Below the pieces are notes generated by a model that worked only from the letters and a program-made list of their open reading frames with translations, made no database searches and had not been told where the DNA came from. This document shows, piece after piece, positions 16,909-26,382 of a stretch of 64,000 nucleotides of DNA. Source of the DNA: JAAYZB01 sp035379945. Its GTDB lineage: Bacteria; Bacillota_I; Bacilli_A; Izemoplasmatales; Hujiaoplasmataceae. The DNA lies in assembly GCA_035379945.1 (NCBI GenBank), contig DAOSWG010000007.1, positions 9,098 through 73,097 of the forward strand, in the 5' to 3' direction. Position 1 is the stretch's first letter; every line of letters begins with the position of its first letter. A program made the position numbers and the translations under genes.

Positions 16909-18033
16909 TCACTTCACCGCCCTTTCCAGATTTGTCGTGTCCAAAAGCGTGATAGACTCCGGTTCGAAAACAAAGCCGTCGGGGATCACGGTGTTACGGT
17001 TCACAACCACATTTTTCAATCTGACGTTTTTGCCGATCACTGCTCCCGGCAAAAGTACGGAATCCCTGATCACAGCGTGAGCTTTGACCATACATTCGTA
17101 ACCGATGCAGGAATGGCTGACTTCTCCGTCGACGACCGATCCGTCGGCGATCACGGAGCGTCGTATTTTGGCATGGTCCATGACGACATGCGGCGGAAGA
17201 TTGAGGGATTTCGAGTAAACCGGAAGGTTTCTGGAAACATTGAGCCCGAGAAAATCCGGATCGTCAAGCATATCCATGTTTGCTTTATAAAGAGCTTCTA
17301 CCGTTCCGACATCGCGCCAGTAACCATCGAATTCGTAGGCACTGACAATCTTCTTTTGTTTGAGACTCTTCGGAATGACATTCATGCCGAAGTCGAGACT
17401 TTCTTCGGAAGAATCCTTGAGCAGGTCCACTAAAACATCAGTGTTGAACAGATATAAACCCATCGAAGCCAGATTGCCGTCCGGTTCCTCCGGTTTCTCG
17501 GAAAATGCCAAAACCCGACTTTCTTCGTCGACCGAAAGAATCCCGAAGCGCGAAGCTTCATCTTTTGGCACTCTTGTGGCGGCAATCGTCAGATCGGCAT
17601 TGTGGTTCAGATGATGTTCCCACAATTTGCGGTAATCCATCTTGTAAATCTGGTCGCCAGACAATACCAATACGAAATCAGCCTCGAATTCCTGAGCAAA
17701 CCACAGATACCGTCCGATCGCATGGGCGGTTCCCTTCTGCCAGAGAATCGAAGCTTTTTTTGTATAAGGCGTGAGAAAATGGATCCCGCCGTCGATGACA
17801 TCGAGATCCCATGACGCTCCGGAACCGATATAGTTCATCAGTTCGTAAGGCTCGTACTGCGTCACAAGACCGACGCAGTCGATATCGCTGTTGGCGATGT
17901 TGGAAAGGGTGAAATCGATCAGCCGGTATTTGGCGCCGAAAGACACTGCCGGTTTCGCCAGATCCCGGGTGATTTCCTGAAGCCTCGATCCGGCCCCTCC
18001 GACCAAAATCATCGCTATGATCGTTTTTTTCAT
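16909..18033 (-). CDS. glgC: Glucose-1-phosphate adenylyltransferase
   Basis: 374 residues. Makes ADP-glucose from glucose-1-P and ATP, the committed step of glycogen synthesis. The nucleotide loop LVGGAGSRL, KPAVSFGAKYRLIDF, WQKGTAHAI, the metal motif LSGDQIYKMD, FSEKPEEP and YWRDVGT are all present, followed by left-handed beta-helix repeats. The catalytic residues missing from the neighbouring GlgD-like half are present here, so this is the active subunit. It sits 21 bp after glgB and 1 bp before the GlgD-GlgA gene. Confidence 0.97.
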   Translation of the reverse strand: MKKTIIAMILVGGAGSRLQEITRDLAKPAVSFGAKYRLIDFTLSNIANSDIDCVGLVTQYEPYELMNYIGSGASWDLDVIDGGIHFLTPYTKKASILWQKGTAHAIGRYLWFAQEFEADFVLVLSGDQIYKMDYRKLWEHHLNHNADLTIAATRVPKDEASRFGILSVDEESRVLAFSEKPEEPDGNLASMGLYLFNTDVLVDLLKDSSEESLDFGMNVIPKSLKQKKIVSAYEFDGYWRDVGTVEALYKANMDMLDDPDFLGLNVSRNLPVYSKSLNLPPHVVMDHAKIRRSVIADGSVVDGEVSHSCIGYECMVKAHAVIRDSVLLPGAVIGKNVRLKNVVVNRNTVIPDGFVFEPESITLLDTTNLERAVK

Positions 18034-18054
18034 CTTATTTCACCAAACAGACTT

Positions 18055-19929
18055 TCAATTTTTGTTTCCGATGTACTTAAGTACGGACATTGCGAGCGGA
18101 GCTACCTTTAAATCGATGGAATCCGTCATGCCATGGTTAGGTTCGGCTATTGTTACAAGCGGCATACCGTTATACACATTAGATCCACCGTACACTTCCT
18201 TGTCGCTGTTCAAAATCTCCGTGTAGATTCCTGCTTTCGGTACTCCTACTTTGAAATGTTCATATGCGTTCGGTGTCATGTTCAACAAAATGATGACGAA
18301 CTCGTTTTCATCCAGGGCCTGACGCAAAAAGATATAGATTGACTGATCGCGGTTGGTCTGATCGATCCAGCGAAACCCGCGGGGATCGTGATCAAGTTCA
18401 TAAAGGGCTTTTTCTTGCTTGTAGACCAGGAGCATGTCCCTGACGAACCGAGCCGCTTTCTCATGCATCGGATAGCCAAGTAAAAACCAATCAAGTTCTT
18501 CCTTGTCCTTCCATTCGTGCATCTGGGCGAATTCGCCCCCCATGAACAAAAGTTTTTTGCCCGGATGGGTGAACTGGAGCCCTATCAACAATCTGTAGTT
18601 GGCAAATTTCTGCCAGTAATCACCAGGCATCTTGGCGACGAGCGCTTTTTTGCCATGCACCACTTCGTCGTGCGACAAGGGTAAAACAAAACGTTCGGAA
18701 TAGGCATAAACCATCCCGAATGTAATCAAGTCATGATGATATTTGCGATAGATCGGATCTTTTTCGAAATATTTGAGCGTATCATTCATCCAACCCATGT
18801 TCCATTTGTAATCGAAACCGACGCCTCCGTCGATAACGGATGTCGTCAATTTTGGAAAGGTGGTCGAATCCTCGGCAAATAGCAAAACGGAATGATCGAG
18901 TTCCTTGATCGCATACGAAAGATTCTTCAAAAACTCGATGGCGGGATAGTTGGTTCCTATCGCGCTGTTTCCGAGATAATATAGGATATTAGACACAGCA
19001 TCGATCCGGAATCCGTCGACATGAAAATAACGGATCCAGAAAAACGCATTTGAAATCAGAAAACTCTTGGTCGCACCTTTTCCGAGATCGAGATTCACCG
19101 TGCCCCATACTTCATTCTCGCGAATGCTGTAATCGGAATATTCATATAAAGGCTCTCCGTCGAACATATAGAGTCCGTGCGGATCCTTGCAGATGTGTCC
19201 GGGAACCCAGTCCATGATCACACCGATGCCCTCTTTGTGGCACATGTCGACGAAATACATGAAATCCTTGGGAACGCCGTAACGCGAAGTGGCGCTGTAA
19301 TAACCGGTGCCCTGATAGCCCCAGGACTCATCCAAAGGATGTTCGACGATCGGCATTATTTCGATATGGGTGAATCCGTGGCTTTTCACATACGGCAGCA
19401 AGTGGTCGACGAGTTCATTGTATTTGTGGAATGATCCATCTGGTTTTGTCATCCAGGAACCGAGATGGACCTCATAGATCGACATCGGCGCCATGAAGGG
19501 ATTGCCCTTCTTGCGGTTTTCGAGATAATCTCTGTCCGACCAGTCGAAATGGTCGATATCGTAGACCTTGGAACTTGTCTCCGGCCGGTTGTCGGAAAAG
19601 AAGGCGTAAGGATCTGCCTTGAAAATGGTTTGTCCGAAAGAAGTGACAATGCAGTATTTATAACGGACCCATTCGCCGACATCCGGTAAGAAAAGCGAAA
19701 ATATCCCCAATTGGTCGGTCTTTGTCATCACGTGCGTCCGCGAGTCCCACATGTTGAAATCGCCAACGATCGAGACAATTCTGGCATGTGGGGCATAGAC
19801 GGTGAACCTGGTTCCCAGGAATTTACCGTCCTCGTCATATACCAGATGAGATCCGAAATGTTTGTAAGCTTCCTTCAGTTTGCCTTCATTAAAGAGATAC
19901 AAATCCAGTTCCGTCATCTTGTAATCCAT
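18055..19929 (-). CDS. glgB: 1,4-alpha-glucan branching enzyme (GH13)
   Basis: 624 residues. Introduces alpha-1,6 branches in glycogen. An N-terminal CBM48-like domain (~25-115, RFTVYAPHARIVSIVGDFNMW) precedes the barrel. Region I is DWVPGH (240-245), region II DGFRIDAV (nucleophile Asp310), region III FAEDST (acid/base Glu353) and region IV LSHDEVVHG. It follows recX by 3 bp and precedes glgC by 21 bp. The length is typical. Confidence 0.97.
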   Translation of the reverse strand: MDYKMTELDLYLFNEGKLKEAYKHFGSHLVYDEDGKFLGTRFTVYAPHARIVSIVGDFNMWDSRTHVMTKTDQLGIFSLFLPDVGEWVRYKYCIVTSFGQTIFKADPYAFFSDNRPETSSKVYDIDHFDWSDRDYLENRKKGNPFMAPMSIYEVHLGSWMTKPDGSFHKYNELVDHLLPYVKSHGFTHIEIMPIVEHPLDESWGYQGTGYYSATSRYGVPKDFMYFVDMCHKEGIGVIMDWVPGHICKDPHGLYMFDGEPLYEYSDYSIRENEVWGTVNLDLGKGATKSFLISNAFFWIRYFHVDGFRIDAVSNILYYLGNSAIGTNYPAIEFLKNLSYAIKELDHSVLLFAEDSTTFPKLTTSVIDGGVGFDYKWNMGWMNDTLKYFEKDPIYRKYHHDLITFGMVYAYSERFVLPLSHDEVVHGKKALVAKMPGDYWQKFANYRLLIGLQFTHPGKKLLFMGGEFAQMHEWKDKEELDWFLLGYPMHEKAARFVRDMLLVYKQEKALYELDHDPRGFRWIDQTNRDQSIYIFLRQALDENEFVIILLNMTPNAYEHFKVGVPKAGIYTEILNSDKEVYGGSNVYNGMPLVTIAEPNHGMTDSIDLKVAPLAMSVLKYIGNKN

Positions 19930-19932
19930 AGT

Positions 19933-20736
19933 TTAGCCCCTTTCGACCGTTTCTTTTATCAGTTCGTAAGAGTAGCCTTTCCTTAGCAAAGCCTGTATGG
20001 TCAAATCCCTTCTCTTCGCTTCCGGAAGATCTTTCCGTAAGTATTTCGCCTTCACGAGGCGATAGTCTTTTTCGATTTGTTTCTTTTCGTCGATGAATTG
20101 GTTGAATTCGCCTTTTCTTTTAGCCATTATATCCTGAATATCAGAGGCTTCGTACCCTTTTTGCCCGAGATGGTGTTTCATCGTCAGAATCGCTGCATTC
20201 AGAGATGATTTGCCAAGTGTCGGCAGTTTCTTTTCGAACAGATAGTTCATGTTCTCATAAATGGTATCGTGATTGATTTCAAAAAGAGCCAGTTTTATGC
20301 TTTCAGGGTCAAATCCCTTTTTGGCAAGTTCGAAAGCAATGCGTCTTTGACCGAATCTTTTGTCTTCTAGAAGAATCAAAGCATAGCGACAGGCAAAATC
20401 GTCGTCGTCTAACAAATGTTTCTCCCGAAGTTTGGCGATCGTCTTTTCCACCAAACTGTCGGAAGCCCCCGCCTTTTCCAAATATTCCCTCGTTTGGCTT
20501 AACGAACGCGGTTGGAATAGGAGCCAGTGTTTGGCCTTTTGAAAAAAACGGTCGAATTCGCATACATCCAGAAAGATTGCGTAATCGTCAGGCGAAAGAA
20601 TCTTGCTTTTCACAAGACGGTATTCGACCACCAAATCCTCGGATACAACGTATTCCTTGTCCTTGCCCAGGGGGGTGGATATGGATACTATGTATTTATT
20701 GTTTTTTTTCTTGAGACTGTTGACGGTTGCGGGCAT
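19933..20736 (-). CDS. recX: RecX-family regulatory protein
   Basis: About 267 residues, rich in three-helix RecX repeats. Typical segments are RSLSQTREYLEKAGASDSLV, LREKHLLDDDDFACRYALI, KRFGQRRIAFELAKKGFD and the C-terminal QALLRKGYSYELIKETVE. RecX modulates RecA filaments; recA itself is not in the window. The ATG at 20736 is chosen because GAGGTG lies 11 bases upstream; a further upstream start at 20775 lacks a better site. It overlaps the yitT 3' end by 41 bp and is followed by glgB after 3 bp, so its position is operonic rather than functional. Confidence 0.85.
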   Translation of the reverse strand: MPATVNSLKKKNNKYIVSISTPLGKDKEYVVSEDLVVEYRLVKSKILSPDDYAIFLDVCEFDRFFQKAKHWLLFQPRSLSQTREYLEKAGASDSLVEKTIAKLREKHLLDDDDFACRYALILLEDKRFGQRRIAFELAKKGFDPESIKLALFEINHDTIYENMNYLFEKKLPTLGKSSLNAAILTMKHHLGQKGYEASDIQDIMAKRKGEFNQFIDEKKQIEKDYRLVKAKYLRKDLPEAKRRDLTIQALLRKGYSYELIKETVERG

Positions 20737-21637
20737 TTCCGATATACACCTCTTCCCCGGGAGACCATTCGCCATTGATTTCCGATGCTGGCGTCACATA
20801 GACAAAAGCCGCCGGATCGGTTCTTGTGATGATGTTTCTCACGAAAAGGTATTCGTTGTTTTGGATCACCATGACAAGCAAAGACTTGTCGGTTTCCGTA
20901 TAACCGCCCTGAACCCGCATTTCAGTCATACCGCGAGAGAAAAGCGCGAAAACGGCGGCTTTTACTTCTTTCGGTTTCGCTGTCACCACATGGACGGCTT
21001 TCTTTCCTTCGAGTCCCATCAGGAAAGAATCGGACACTTTGCCTGACAAAATGACGATGACGAGAGCATACAGAGCGTCGATGAAACCCTGGCCGATGCC
21101 GCTCTGGCTCGTGATAGCTCCCAGTAAGATGACGGATCCGTCGATCAGATACACCGATGTTGCGAGTGAAAGTCGGGAATTTTTCTTCAGAATCTTGATC
21201 GGAATATCGGTGCCGCCGGTCGTGCCGCCGTAGCGGACAACGATCGCGAACCCGATGCCGATGAGACCGCCGGCATAAAGGGCTACAAGCAAAAGATCAT
21301 TCGGTCCGAAAGTCGGATTCGGAACCGTGTTTTCAAACAAAGCGAGAAATCCCGGAAACAGAATCGATCCGTAGATACTGCGAACAAATTCGCCTTTTCC
21401 GAGAAAGAAAAAGCACAGAGCAAGAAATATCATGTCAAAGCAAAAAGCAAATGCCGAAATCGGAATGTTCGGCAGATATCTTTGCAAGATCATGGAAAGA
21501 CCGGTGACTCCGCCAGTGACGATACCGGAGGGAATGACAAAAAAGTAATAAGCCGAAGCCATGATCAAAACGCCAAGGGTAAGAAAAGCATATTGTTCGA
21601 ATCTGCCGATTCGGCGAAGCGAGCGATGTTTGGCCAT
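20696..21637 (-). CDS. YitT-family membrane protein
   Basis: 313 residues. Five or six membrane helices (~15-190) contain SGIVTGGVTGLSMIL and RYGGTTGGTDIPIKIL, the two glycine-rich signatures of the YitT family. A soluble C-terminal DUF2179-type domain (~205-290, AVHVVTAKPKEVKAAVFALF) follows. The function in the family is not established; transport is usually supposed. GGGAGGTTATC precedes the ATG. It lies 12 bp after prfB and overlaps recX. Confidence 0.92.
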   Translation of the reverse strand: MAKHRSLRRIGRFEQYAFLTLGVLIMASAYYFFVIPSGIVTGGVTGLSMILQRYLPNIPISAFAFCFDMIFLALCFFFLGKGEFVRSIYGSILFPGFLALFENTVPNPTFGPNDLLLVALYAGGLIGIGFAIVVRYGGTTGGTDIPIKILKKNSRLSLATSVYLIDGSVILLGAITSQSGIGQGFIDALYALVIVILSGKVSDSFLMGLEGKKAVHVVTAKPKEVKAAVFALFSRGMTEMRVQGGYTETDKSLLVMVIQNNEYLFVRNIITRTDPAAFVYVTPASEINGEWSPGEEVYIGNARNRQQSQEKKQ

Positions 21638-21649
21638 GATAACCTCCCG

Positions 21650-22750
21650 CTATCTGCTCTTGGTCTGTCTCAGATAGGCATTGATGAAACCGTTCAGATC
21701 GCCGTCCATCACTTTGCCGATCGCCGCGGTTTCAAAACTTGTACGATGATCTTTTACCATCGTGTACGGTTGGAAAACATAGGACCGGATTTGACTACCA
21801 AAAGCGTTCTGGACGTTGGTTGTCGATAAGGAATCTAGTTCCTTCTGTTTCTTCTCCAGTTCCAACTGATACAATTTTCCCTTCAAAACCCGCAAAGCCG
21901 TTTCCCGGTTCTGAATCTGGCTTCTTTCGTTTTGGCATGTGACGACCAGTTTGGTCGGTAGATGGGTGATCCGGACAGCGGAATCGGTCGTGTTGACTCC
22001 CTGACCGCCGTTGCCGCTGGAGCGGTAGACGTCGACCCGGATATCCTGCTCGTCAATATCGACATCAATCGAATCGTCGATTTCCGGAACCACCGACACG
22101 GAGGCAAATGACGTATGGCGTCTGGCCGAAGCGTCGAAAGGCGATATCCGAACCAAACGATGAACGCCGGATTCCGCTTTTAAATATCCGTAAGCATTAG
22201 GCCCGGCGACCAGGATGGTAGCCGATTTGAGTCCGGCTTCTTCGCCGTCCAAATAATCAAGCACGGTCACCTTGTATCCGTTCTGTTCCGCCCATCTCGT
22301 ATACATCCGGAATAACATCTGAGCCCAGTCCTGGCTTTCGGTGCCACCAGCGCCGGGATGAAATTCTAGAATGGCGTTAAGTTTGTCGTAAGGTTTATCA
22401 AGCAACAGCCTGATTGTCAGGGCGTCGTCTTTTTCTTCAAATTCTCTGATAAGTTCCTCGGCTTCCCCCAAATCCATTTCTTCGCCTTCCGAAACCAGTT
22501 CGTAGGTCATGTTCAAGGTTTCCAGAATATCACAAAGACGGTGGTATTCCGCGATAACGCTTTTGTGGTCGTTTTGTTCCCGGATCACCTTTTGGGCTTT
22601 TTCCGCGTTCGACCAAAAATCGGGAGCGAGCATTTTTGCTTCGATATCCCGGATTTTTTCCTGTCTGTCTTTTTCGTCAACGGTCCGGCCCAGTTCTTCT
22701 AACCATTCGGTCAGTTCGTTGATTTTGGTCTTGAGTTCGAGTTGGTTCAT
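21650..22750 (-). CDS. prfB: Peptide chain release factor 2
   Basis: 366 residues. Terminates translation at UGA and UAA. The stop-recognition tripeptide SPF (203-205) and the peptidyl-hydrolase motif GGQ (248-250, within SSGNGGQGVNTTDSAVR) are present. The gene is a single uninterrupted frame from MNQLELKTK, so the programmed +1 frameshift near codon 25 found in many bacteria is absent. Its presence shows that UGA is a stop codon here. AAAAGGGAG is the ribosome site. It sits 18 bp after secA. Confidence 0.97.
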   Translation of the reverse strand: MNQLELKTKINELTEWLEELGRTVDEKDRQEKIRDIEAKMLAPDFWSNAEKAQKVIREQNDHKSVIAEYHRLCDILETLNMTYELVSEGEEMDLGEAEELIREFEEKDDALTIRLLLDKPYDKLNAILEFHPGAGGTESQDWAQMLFRMYTRWAEQNGYKVTVLDYLDGEEAGLKSATILVAGPNAYGYLKAESGVHRLVRISPFDASARRHTSFASVSVVPEIDDSIDVDIDEQDIRVDVYRSSGNGGQGVNTTDSAVRITHLPTKLVVTCQNERSQIQNRETALRVLKGKLYQLELEKKQKELDSLSTTNVQNAFGSQIRSYVFQPYTMVKDHRTSFETAAIGKVMDGDLNGFINAYLRQTKSR

Positions 22751-22768
22751 GGAAAAACTCCCTTTTGG

Positions 22769-25261
22769 TCAATCGGCGTTGCGTCCGTGACAGTATTTGT
22801 ATTTCTTTCCGCTGCCGCAGGGGCACGGATCGTTTCTACCGACTTTGGTGGTATCGGATTTGACCACCGGTTTTTTCTTCTTGTTTTCGTCTTCCTTGCC
22901 GGATGAGGCATATGTCGGTTTGGCAACCTGCACGCGCTCCGTATTTTGTCTCACCTGGGCCTTCAGGACAAAACGGGTGACATCGGACTGGATATTGAAG
23001 ACCATTTCCTCGAACATCTGGAATCCGGTGTCCTGATATTCCCGGAACGGATTGTTCTGCCCGTAACTCTGGAGCGACACGGCCTGACGCAGTTCGCTCA
23101 TAGCATCGATATGCTGGATCCAGTAAGTATCGACGACACGCAAAGTGACGGCTTTCAGGAAGTCGTTGTATATTTTGTCCCCGGTCAGGGACTTCTTGTT
23201 TTCGATCTCTTTCTTGTATTGGTCGAAAACATACGATGTGGCATTCTCTTCGGTTTTCAGGATGTCACGGTCGATCATGTCTTTCTGGAAGTATTTGTTC
23301 AATGCCTCGTACATCGCGTCCCGGTCTTCCGCATAATGGTTTATGAGAGATGACAAAACCGATTCGATCATCTGGTTCACCGTATCCTCGATCGTTTCTA
23401 AGAACAAGATATCGGTTCTCTGCTTGTAGATGATCTCGCGTTGTCTGCGCATCACTTCGTCATATTGCAAAACAGTTTTCCGGCGGTCAAAGTTGTTTCC
23501 TTCAATCTGGTGCTGGGCTTTCATAACCAGTTTGGAAAACATCTTGTAATCAAGCGGAAGTTCGGCTTCCGAACCCTTCTGCGTCGTGATCATCGAAATC
23601 ATGCTCTTGAAACGGTCGCCGCCGAACCGGCGCAAGAGATCGTCGTCTCCTGACAGGAAAAACCGGGAATATCCGGGGTCGCCCTGTCTTCCGCTACGGC
23701 CGCGGAGCTGATTGTCGATACGTCTGGATTCATGTCTTTCGGTTCCGATGACGGCGAGACCGCCTAATTCCTTGACTCCCGGTCCCAATTTGATATCGGT
23801 ACCACGACCGGCCATGTTGGTCGCGATCGTCACGGCTCCCATCTGTCCCGCCTGGGCGACGATATCGGCTTCGCGTTCGTGCTGCTTGGCGTTCAAGACG
23901 TCGTGTTTGATATGTTTACGCTTCAAAAGACTCGACAGAAGTTCCGAACTTTCGATCGAAATGGTTCCGACCAGCATCGGCTGTCCTAAATTGTGGCGTT
24001 TTTCGATTTCATCGGCCAACGCCTTGTATTTGGCTTGCATGGTGGCGAAAATCAGATCATTGTCATCAATGCGAATGACCGGCATGTTGGTGGGAATTTC
24101 CACGACATACATGTTGTAGATGTTCGTGAATTCTTCCTCTTCGGTCTTAGCGGTACCGGTCATACCGGACAGTTTCTTGTACATCCGGAAGAAATTCTGG
24201 AAAGTGATGGTCGCCATGATGGTCGTTTCTTTCTTGATCTCGACCGCTTCCTTGGCTTCCAACGCCTGGTGTAAGCCCTCGGAAAACTGACGTCCGTGCA
24301 TCAGACGGCCGGTGAAGGGGTCGACGATGATGACCTTGCCTTCGTGAACGACATAATCGACATCCCTGGACATGGTGAAATTGGCTTTCAAGGCATTGTT
24401 GATGTGGTGTAACAAAACCACATTGGAAATGTCATACAGGTTTTCAAGATTGAAGAAGGCCTCGGCTTTTTTGATACCTTCTTCCGTCAGGTTGACGGTT
24501 TTTTCTTTGATGTCGATCGCAAAATCCTCTTCTTCTTTCAGACGGATCGCGAAATAATTTGCCTGTTTGTACATTTCGGCGGTGCTTTTCTCGCCGCCGG
24601 AAATGATGAGCGGCGTCCTGGCTTCATCGATCAAAATCGAGTCGACTTCATCGATGATCGCGAAATTGAGCGGACGCTGGACGATGTTTTCCTTGTAGAT
24701 GACCATATGGTCGCGCAAATAATCGAAACCGAGTTCGTTGTTGGTCGAATAAACAATGTCGCAATTGTAAACAGCCCGTTTCTCTTCCGGGGTAATATCG
24801 CGGACATTCAGCCCGACCGTGAGTCCTAAAAAGCGGAACAATTCACCGATCTCGCCGGATACCTCGCGCCCGGCCAGATATTCATTGACGGTAACGATGT
24901 GGACGCCTTCCCCGGGGATGGCGTTAAGATAGGCGGGCATGACGGCGGTCAAGGTTTTGCCTTCGCCGGTCTTCATTTCGGATATGTTGCCTTCATGGAT
25001 CACGATGGCTCCCATGACCTGAACCTTGAACGGAGTCAGTCCGGTCACCCTGGTCGATGCCTCTCTGACGGTAGCGAATGCTTCCACCAGCAAATCATCC
25101 AAAGTTTCACCGGCTTTATATCTTTCCCGGAAACTATCGGTTTTCGCTTTTAACTCATCATCAGAAAGTTGCTTGAACTCGTCTTCGAGTGCAAGGACTT
25201 TCTCTGCTGTTTTTTCCAGCCTTTTGAGTATTTTTCTGTTTGGGTCGAATAATTTTGGCAC
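22769..25261 (-). CDS. secA: Preprotein translocase ATPase SecA
   Basis: About 830 residues. It is the motor that drives secreted proteins through SecYEG at the membrane. It begins PKLFDPNRKILKRLEK and has Walker A EMKTGEGKTLT, Walker B IDEVDSILIDEARTPLI, MAGRGTDIKLG and RGRSGRQGD helicase motifs. A C-terminal zinc tail VGRNDPCPCGSGKKYKYCHG completes the protein. Two GTG codons compete for the start: GAGGTG at 25268-25273 is the ribosome site for GTG 25261 (6-bp spacing) and contains the other. It heads a run secA-prfB-yitT-recX-glgB-glgC-glgDA with gaps of at most 21 bp. Confidence 0.97.
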   Translation of the reverse strand: MPKLFDPNRKILKRLEKTAEKVLALEDEFKQLSDDELKAKTDSFRERYKAGETLDDLLVEAFATVREASTRVTGLTPFKVQVMGAIVIHEGNISEMKTGEGKTLTAVMPAYLNAIPGEGVHIVTVNEYLAGREVSGEIGELFRFLGLTVGLNVRDITPEEKRAVYNCDIVYSTNNELGFDYLRDHMVIYKENIVQRPLNFAIIDEVDSILIDEARTPLIISGGEKSTAEMYKQANYFAIRLKEEEDFAIDIKEKTVNLTEEGIKKAEAFFNLENLYDISNVVLLHHINNALKANFTMSRDVDYVVHEGKVIIVDPFTGRLMHGRQFSEGLHQALEAKEAVEIKKETTIMATITFQNFFRMYKKLSGMTGTAKTEEEEFTNIYNMYVVEIPTNMPVIRIDDNDLIFATMQAKYKALADEIEKRHNLGQPMLVGTISIESSELLSSLLKRKHIKHDVLNAKQHEREADIVAQAGQMGAVTIATNMAGRGTDIKLGPGVKELGGLAVIGTERHESRRIDNQLRGRSGRQGDPGYSRFFLSGDDDLLRRFGGDRFKSMISMITTQKGSEAELPLDYKMFSKLVMKAQHQIEGNNFDRRKTVLQYDEVMRRQREIIYKQRTDILFLETIEDTVNQMIESVLSSLINHYAEDRDAMYEALNKYFQKDMIDRDILKTEENATSYVFDQYKKEIENKKSLTGDKIYNDFLKAVTLRVVDTYWIQHIDAMSELRQAVSLQSYGQNNPFREYQDTGFQMFEEMVFNIQSDVTRFVLKAQVRQNTERVQVAKPTYASSGKEDENKKKKPVVKSDTTKVGRNDPCPCGSGKKYKYCHGRNAD

Positions 25262-25290
25262 TGGAATCACCTCTTCGTTTTACAAGGAAT

Positions 25291-25320
25291 ATGATACCAC
25301 AAAAACAAAGCCCTATACAA
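25291..25320 (-). promoter_or_regulatory. Probable promoter of the secA operon
   Basis: TTGTAT (25315-25320), an 18-bp spacer and TATCAT (25291-25296) preceded by TGG on the minus strand. Confidence 0.45.
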
Positions 25321-25340
25321 CCCATTTGTGCTCCCTATAG

Positions 25341-25367
25341 AAAAAAAGTGACCTTTAAAGGTCACTT
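25341..25367 (-). terminator. Intrinsic terminator after hpf
   Basis: A perfect palindrome AAGTGACCTTT/AAAGGTCACTT is followed by seven T on the minus strand. It overlaps the hpf stop. Confidence 0.88.
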
Positions 25368-25902
25368 AATATGTCTCGATCAGACCGTATTTGCCATCGT
25401 CGCGAAGATACAAAACGCATACTTCCTTGTCTTCGTTCCGATAAATGAAGAAATCGTGTCCCAGCAATTCCATCTGGGTGATCGCCTCGTCGGTCGACAA
25501 CATGTCCAGCTGGATGCGTTTTTTCCTGATCGGCGAGATGAGTTCTTTTTCCAGCAAGTCGATGTCCAGTTCGTCCGATTTGAATGTTTCTTTCAGTCCT
25601 GTTTTTTCTTGCAGGCTCCGATTCAGTTTGTATTTGTTTTTGCGGATCTGGGCCTCCAGTTTGTCAACCGCCTTGTCGATGGCGGCGTACATGTCCTTGT
25701 CGAGAACCTCGGCCCTGATCGTCACGAATTTGATCGGAATCGTGATCTCCACTTTCGACATGCCCTTGTAAATCTTACATACTGCGAATGCTTCTAATTC
25801 CGTGGAAAACATTTTTTCGACTTTCTTGAGTTTCTTTTCGAAATACGAGCGGATTGAATCAGTGATTTCAAAACCGTCCTTGCCTCTGACATCAAGTTTC
25901 AC
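25366..25902 (-). CDS. hpf: Ribosome hibernation promoting factor, long form
   Basis: 178 residues. Binds the 30S subunit and dimerises ribosomes into 100S particles in slow growth. The N-terminal domain (1-~100) shows KVEITIPIKFVTIRAEVLDKDMYAAIDKAVDKLEAQIRK in two overlapping blocks. The C-terminal dimerisation domain (~120-178) ends MELLGHDFFIYRN then VLYLRDDGKYGLIE. The start is best placed at GTG 25902 (KLDVRGKDGF, as in the family MKxxIRG start), eight bases after GGAG. In-frame ATG 25908 and GTG 25911 are too close to that site. It is a monocistronic gene. Confidence 0.93.
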   Translation of the reverse strand: MKLDVRGKDGFEITDSIRSYFEKKLKKVEKMFSTELEAFAVCKIYKGMSKVEITIPIKFVTIRAEVLDKDMYAAIDKAVDKLEAQIRKNKYKLNRSLQEKTGLKETFKSDELDIDLLEKELISPIRKKRIQLDMLSTDEAITQMELLGHDFFIYRNEDKEVCVLYLRDDGKYGLIETY

Positions 25903-25935
25903 ATTCATCACTCCTTTTGAAATGTATCTGATTAG

Positions 25936-25964
25936 ATTATAGCATTGAATTGTGATGAATGTAA
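25936..25964 (-). promoter_or_regulatory. Promoter of hpf
   Basis: TTACAT (25959-25964), a 17-bp spacer and extended -10 TGCTATAAT (25936-25944). Confidence 0.6.
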
Positions 25965-25983
25965 ACGGATATGCGGGTTTTTG

Positions 25984-26382
25984 TCAAAAACAGAAATCCT
26001 TTTTTTCCGTAAGAAAATCATAGCGGAAAAACGAAAAAAATATCATGGTCCCGGTTTCTTTGACAAAGGGCCACCACGATTCCAGCGTGGTGAAATCATC
26101 CGGTTCGAGAATGATGACAAACCCGATCTCATTATACCGGCAAATGGCCATTTCAAGGGCTTTTTCAATAAAATGACTGGAGCGCGAATACATAAATGTG
26201 TCCAAATCGTTTTGTTCGCATAGATAATAGTATTCGATCAAACCGTTATCTGTCGGTATCGCCTCCATTATCGGTTCGGCTTTTCTAAGTGTCAGACAAT
26301 CGCCGCAAAGAATCGGCGGTTGGAACAAGGTGGAAAATTCCAGTTCGGCGACAAACGTTTTCCGGCATATGGCACATATCAC
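25984..26382 (-). CDS. ComFC-like zinc-finger protein without a recognisable phosphoribosyltransferase domain
   Basis: 132 residues if translated from GTG 26382, which overlaps the comFA stop (GTGA) and has AAGGA nine bases upstream. The N terminus ICAICRKTFV and PILCGDCLTLRKAEP form a CxxC...CxxC zinc finger like that at the start of ComFC. The rest (Tyr-rich YYYLCEQNDLDTF, then EMAICRYNEIGFVII) is about 90 residues and lacks the PRPP loop of ComFC. The position directly after comFA supports a comF origin. It may be a reduced ComFC or a lineage-specific partner, and it is not certain to act in DNA uptake. Confidence 0.6.
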   Translation of the reverse strand: MICAICRKTFVAELEFSTLFQPPILCGDCLTLRKAEPIMEAIPTDNGLIEYYYLCEQNDLDTFMYSRSSHFIEKALEMAICRYNEIGFVIILEPDDFTTLESWWPFVKETGTMIFFSFFRYDFLTEKKDFCF

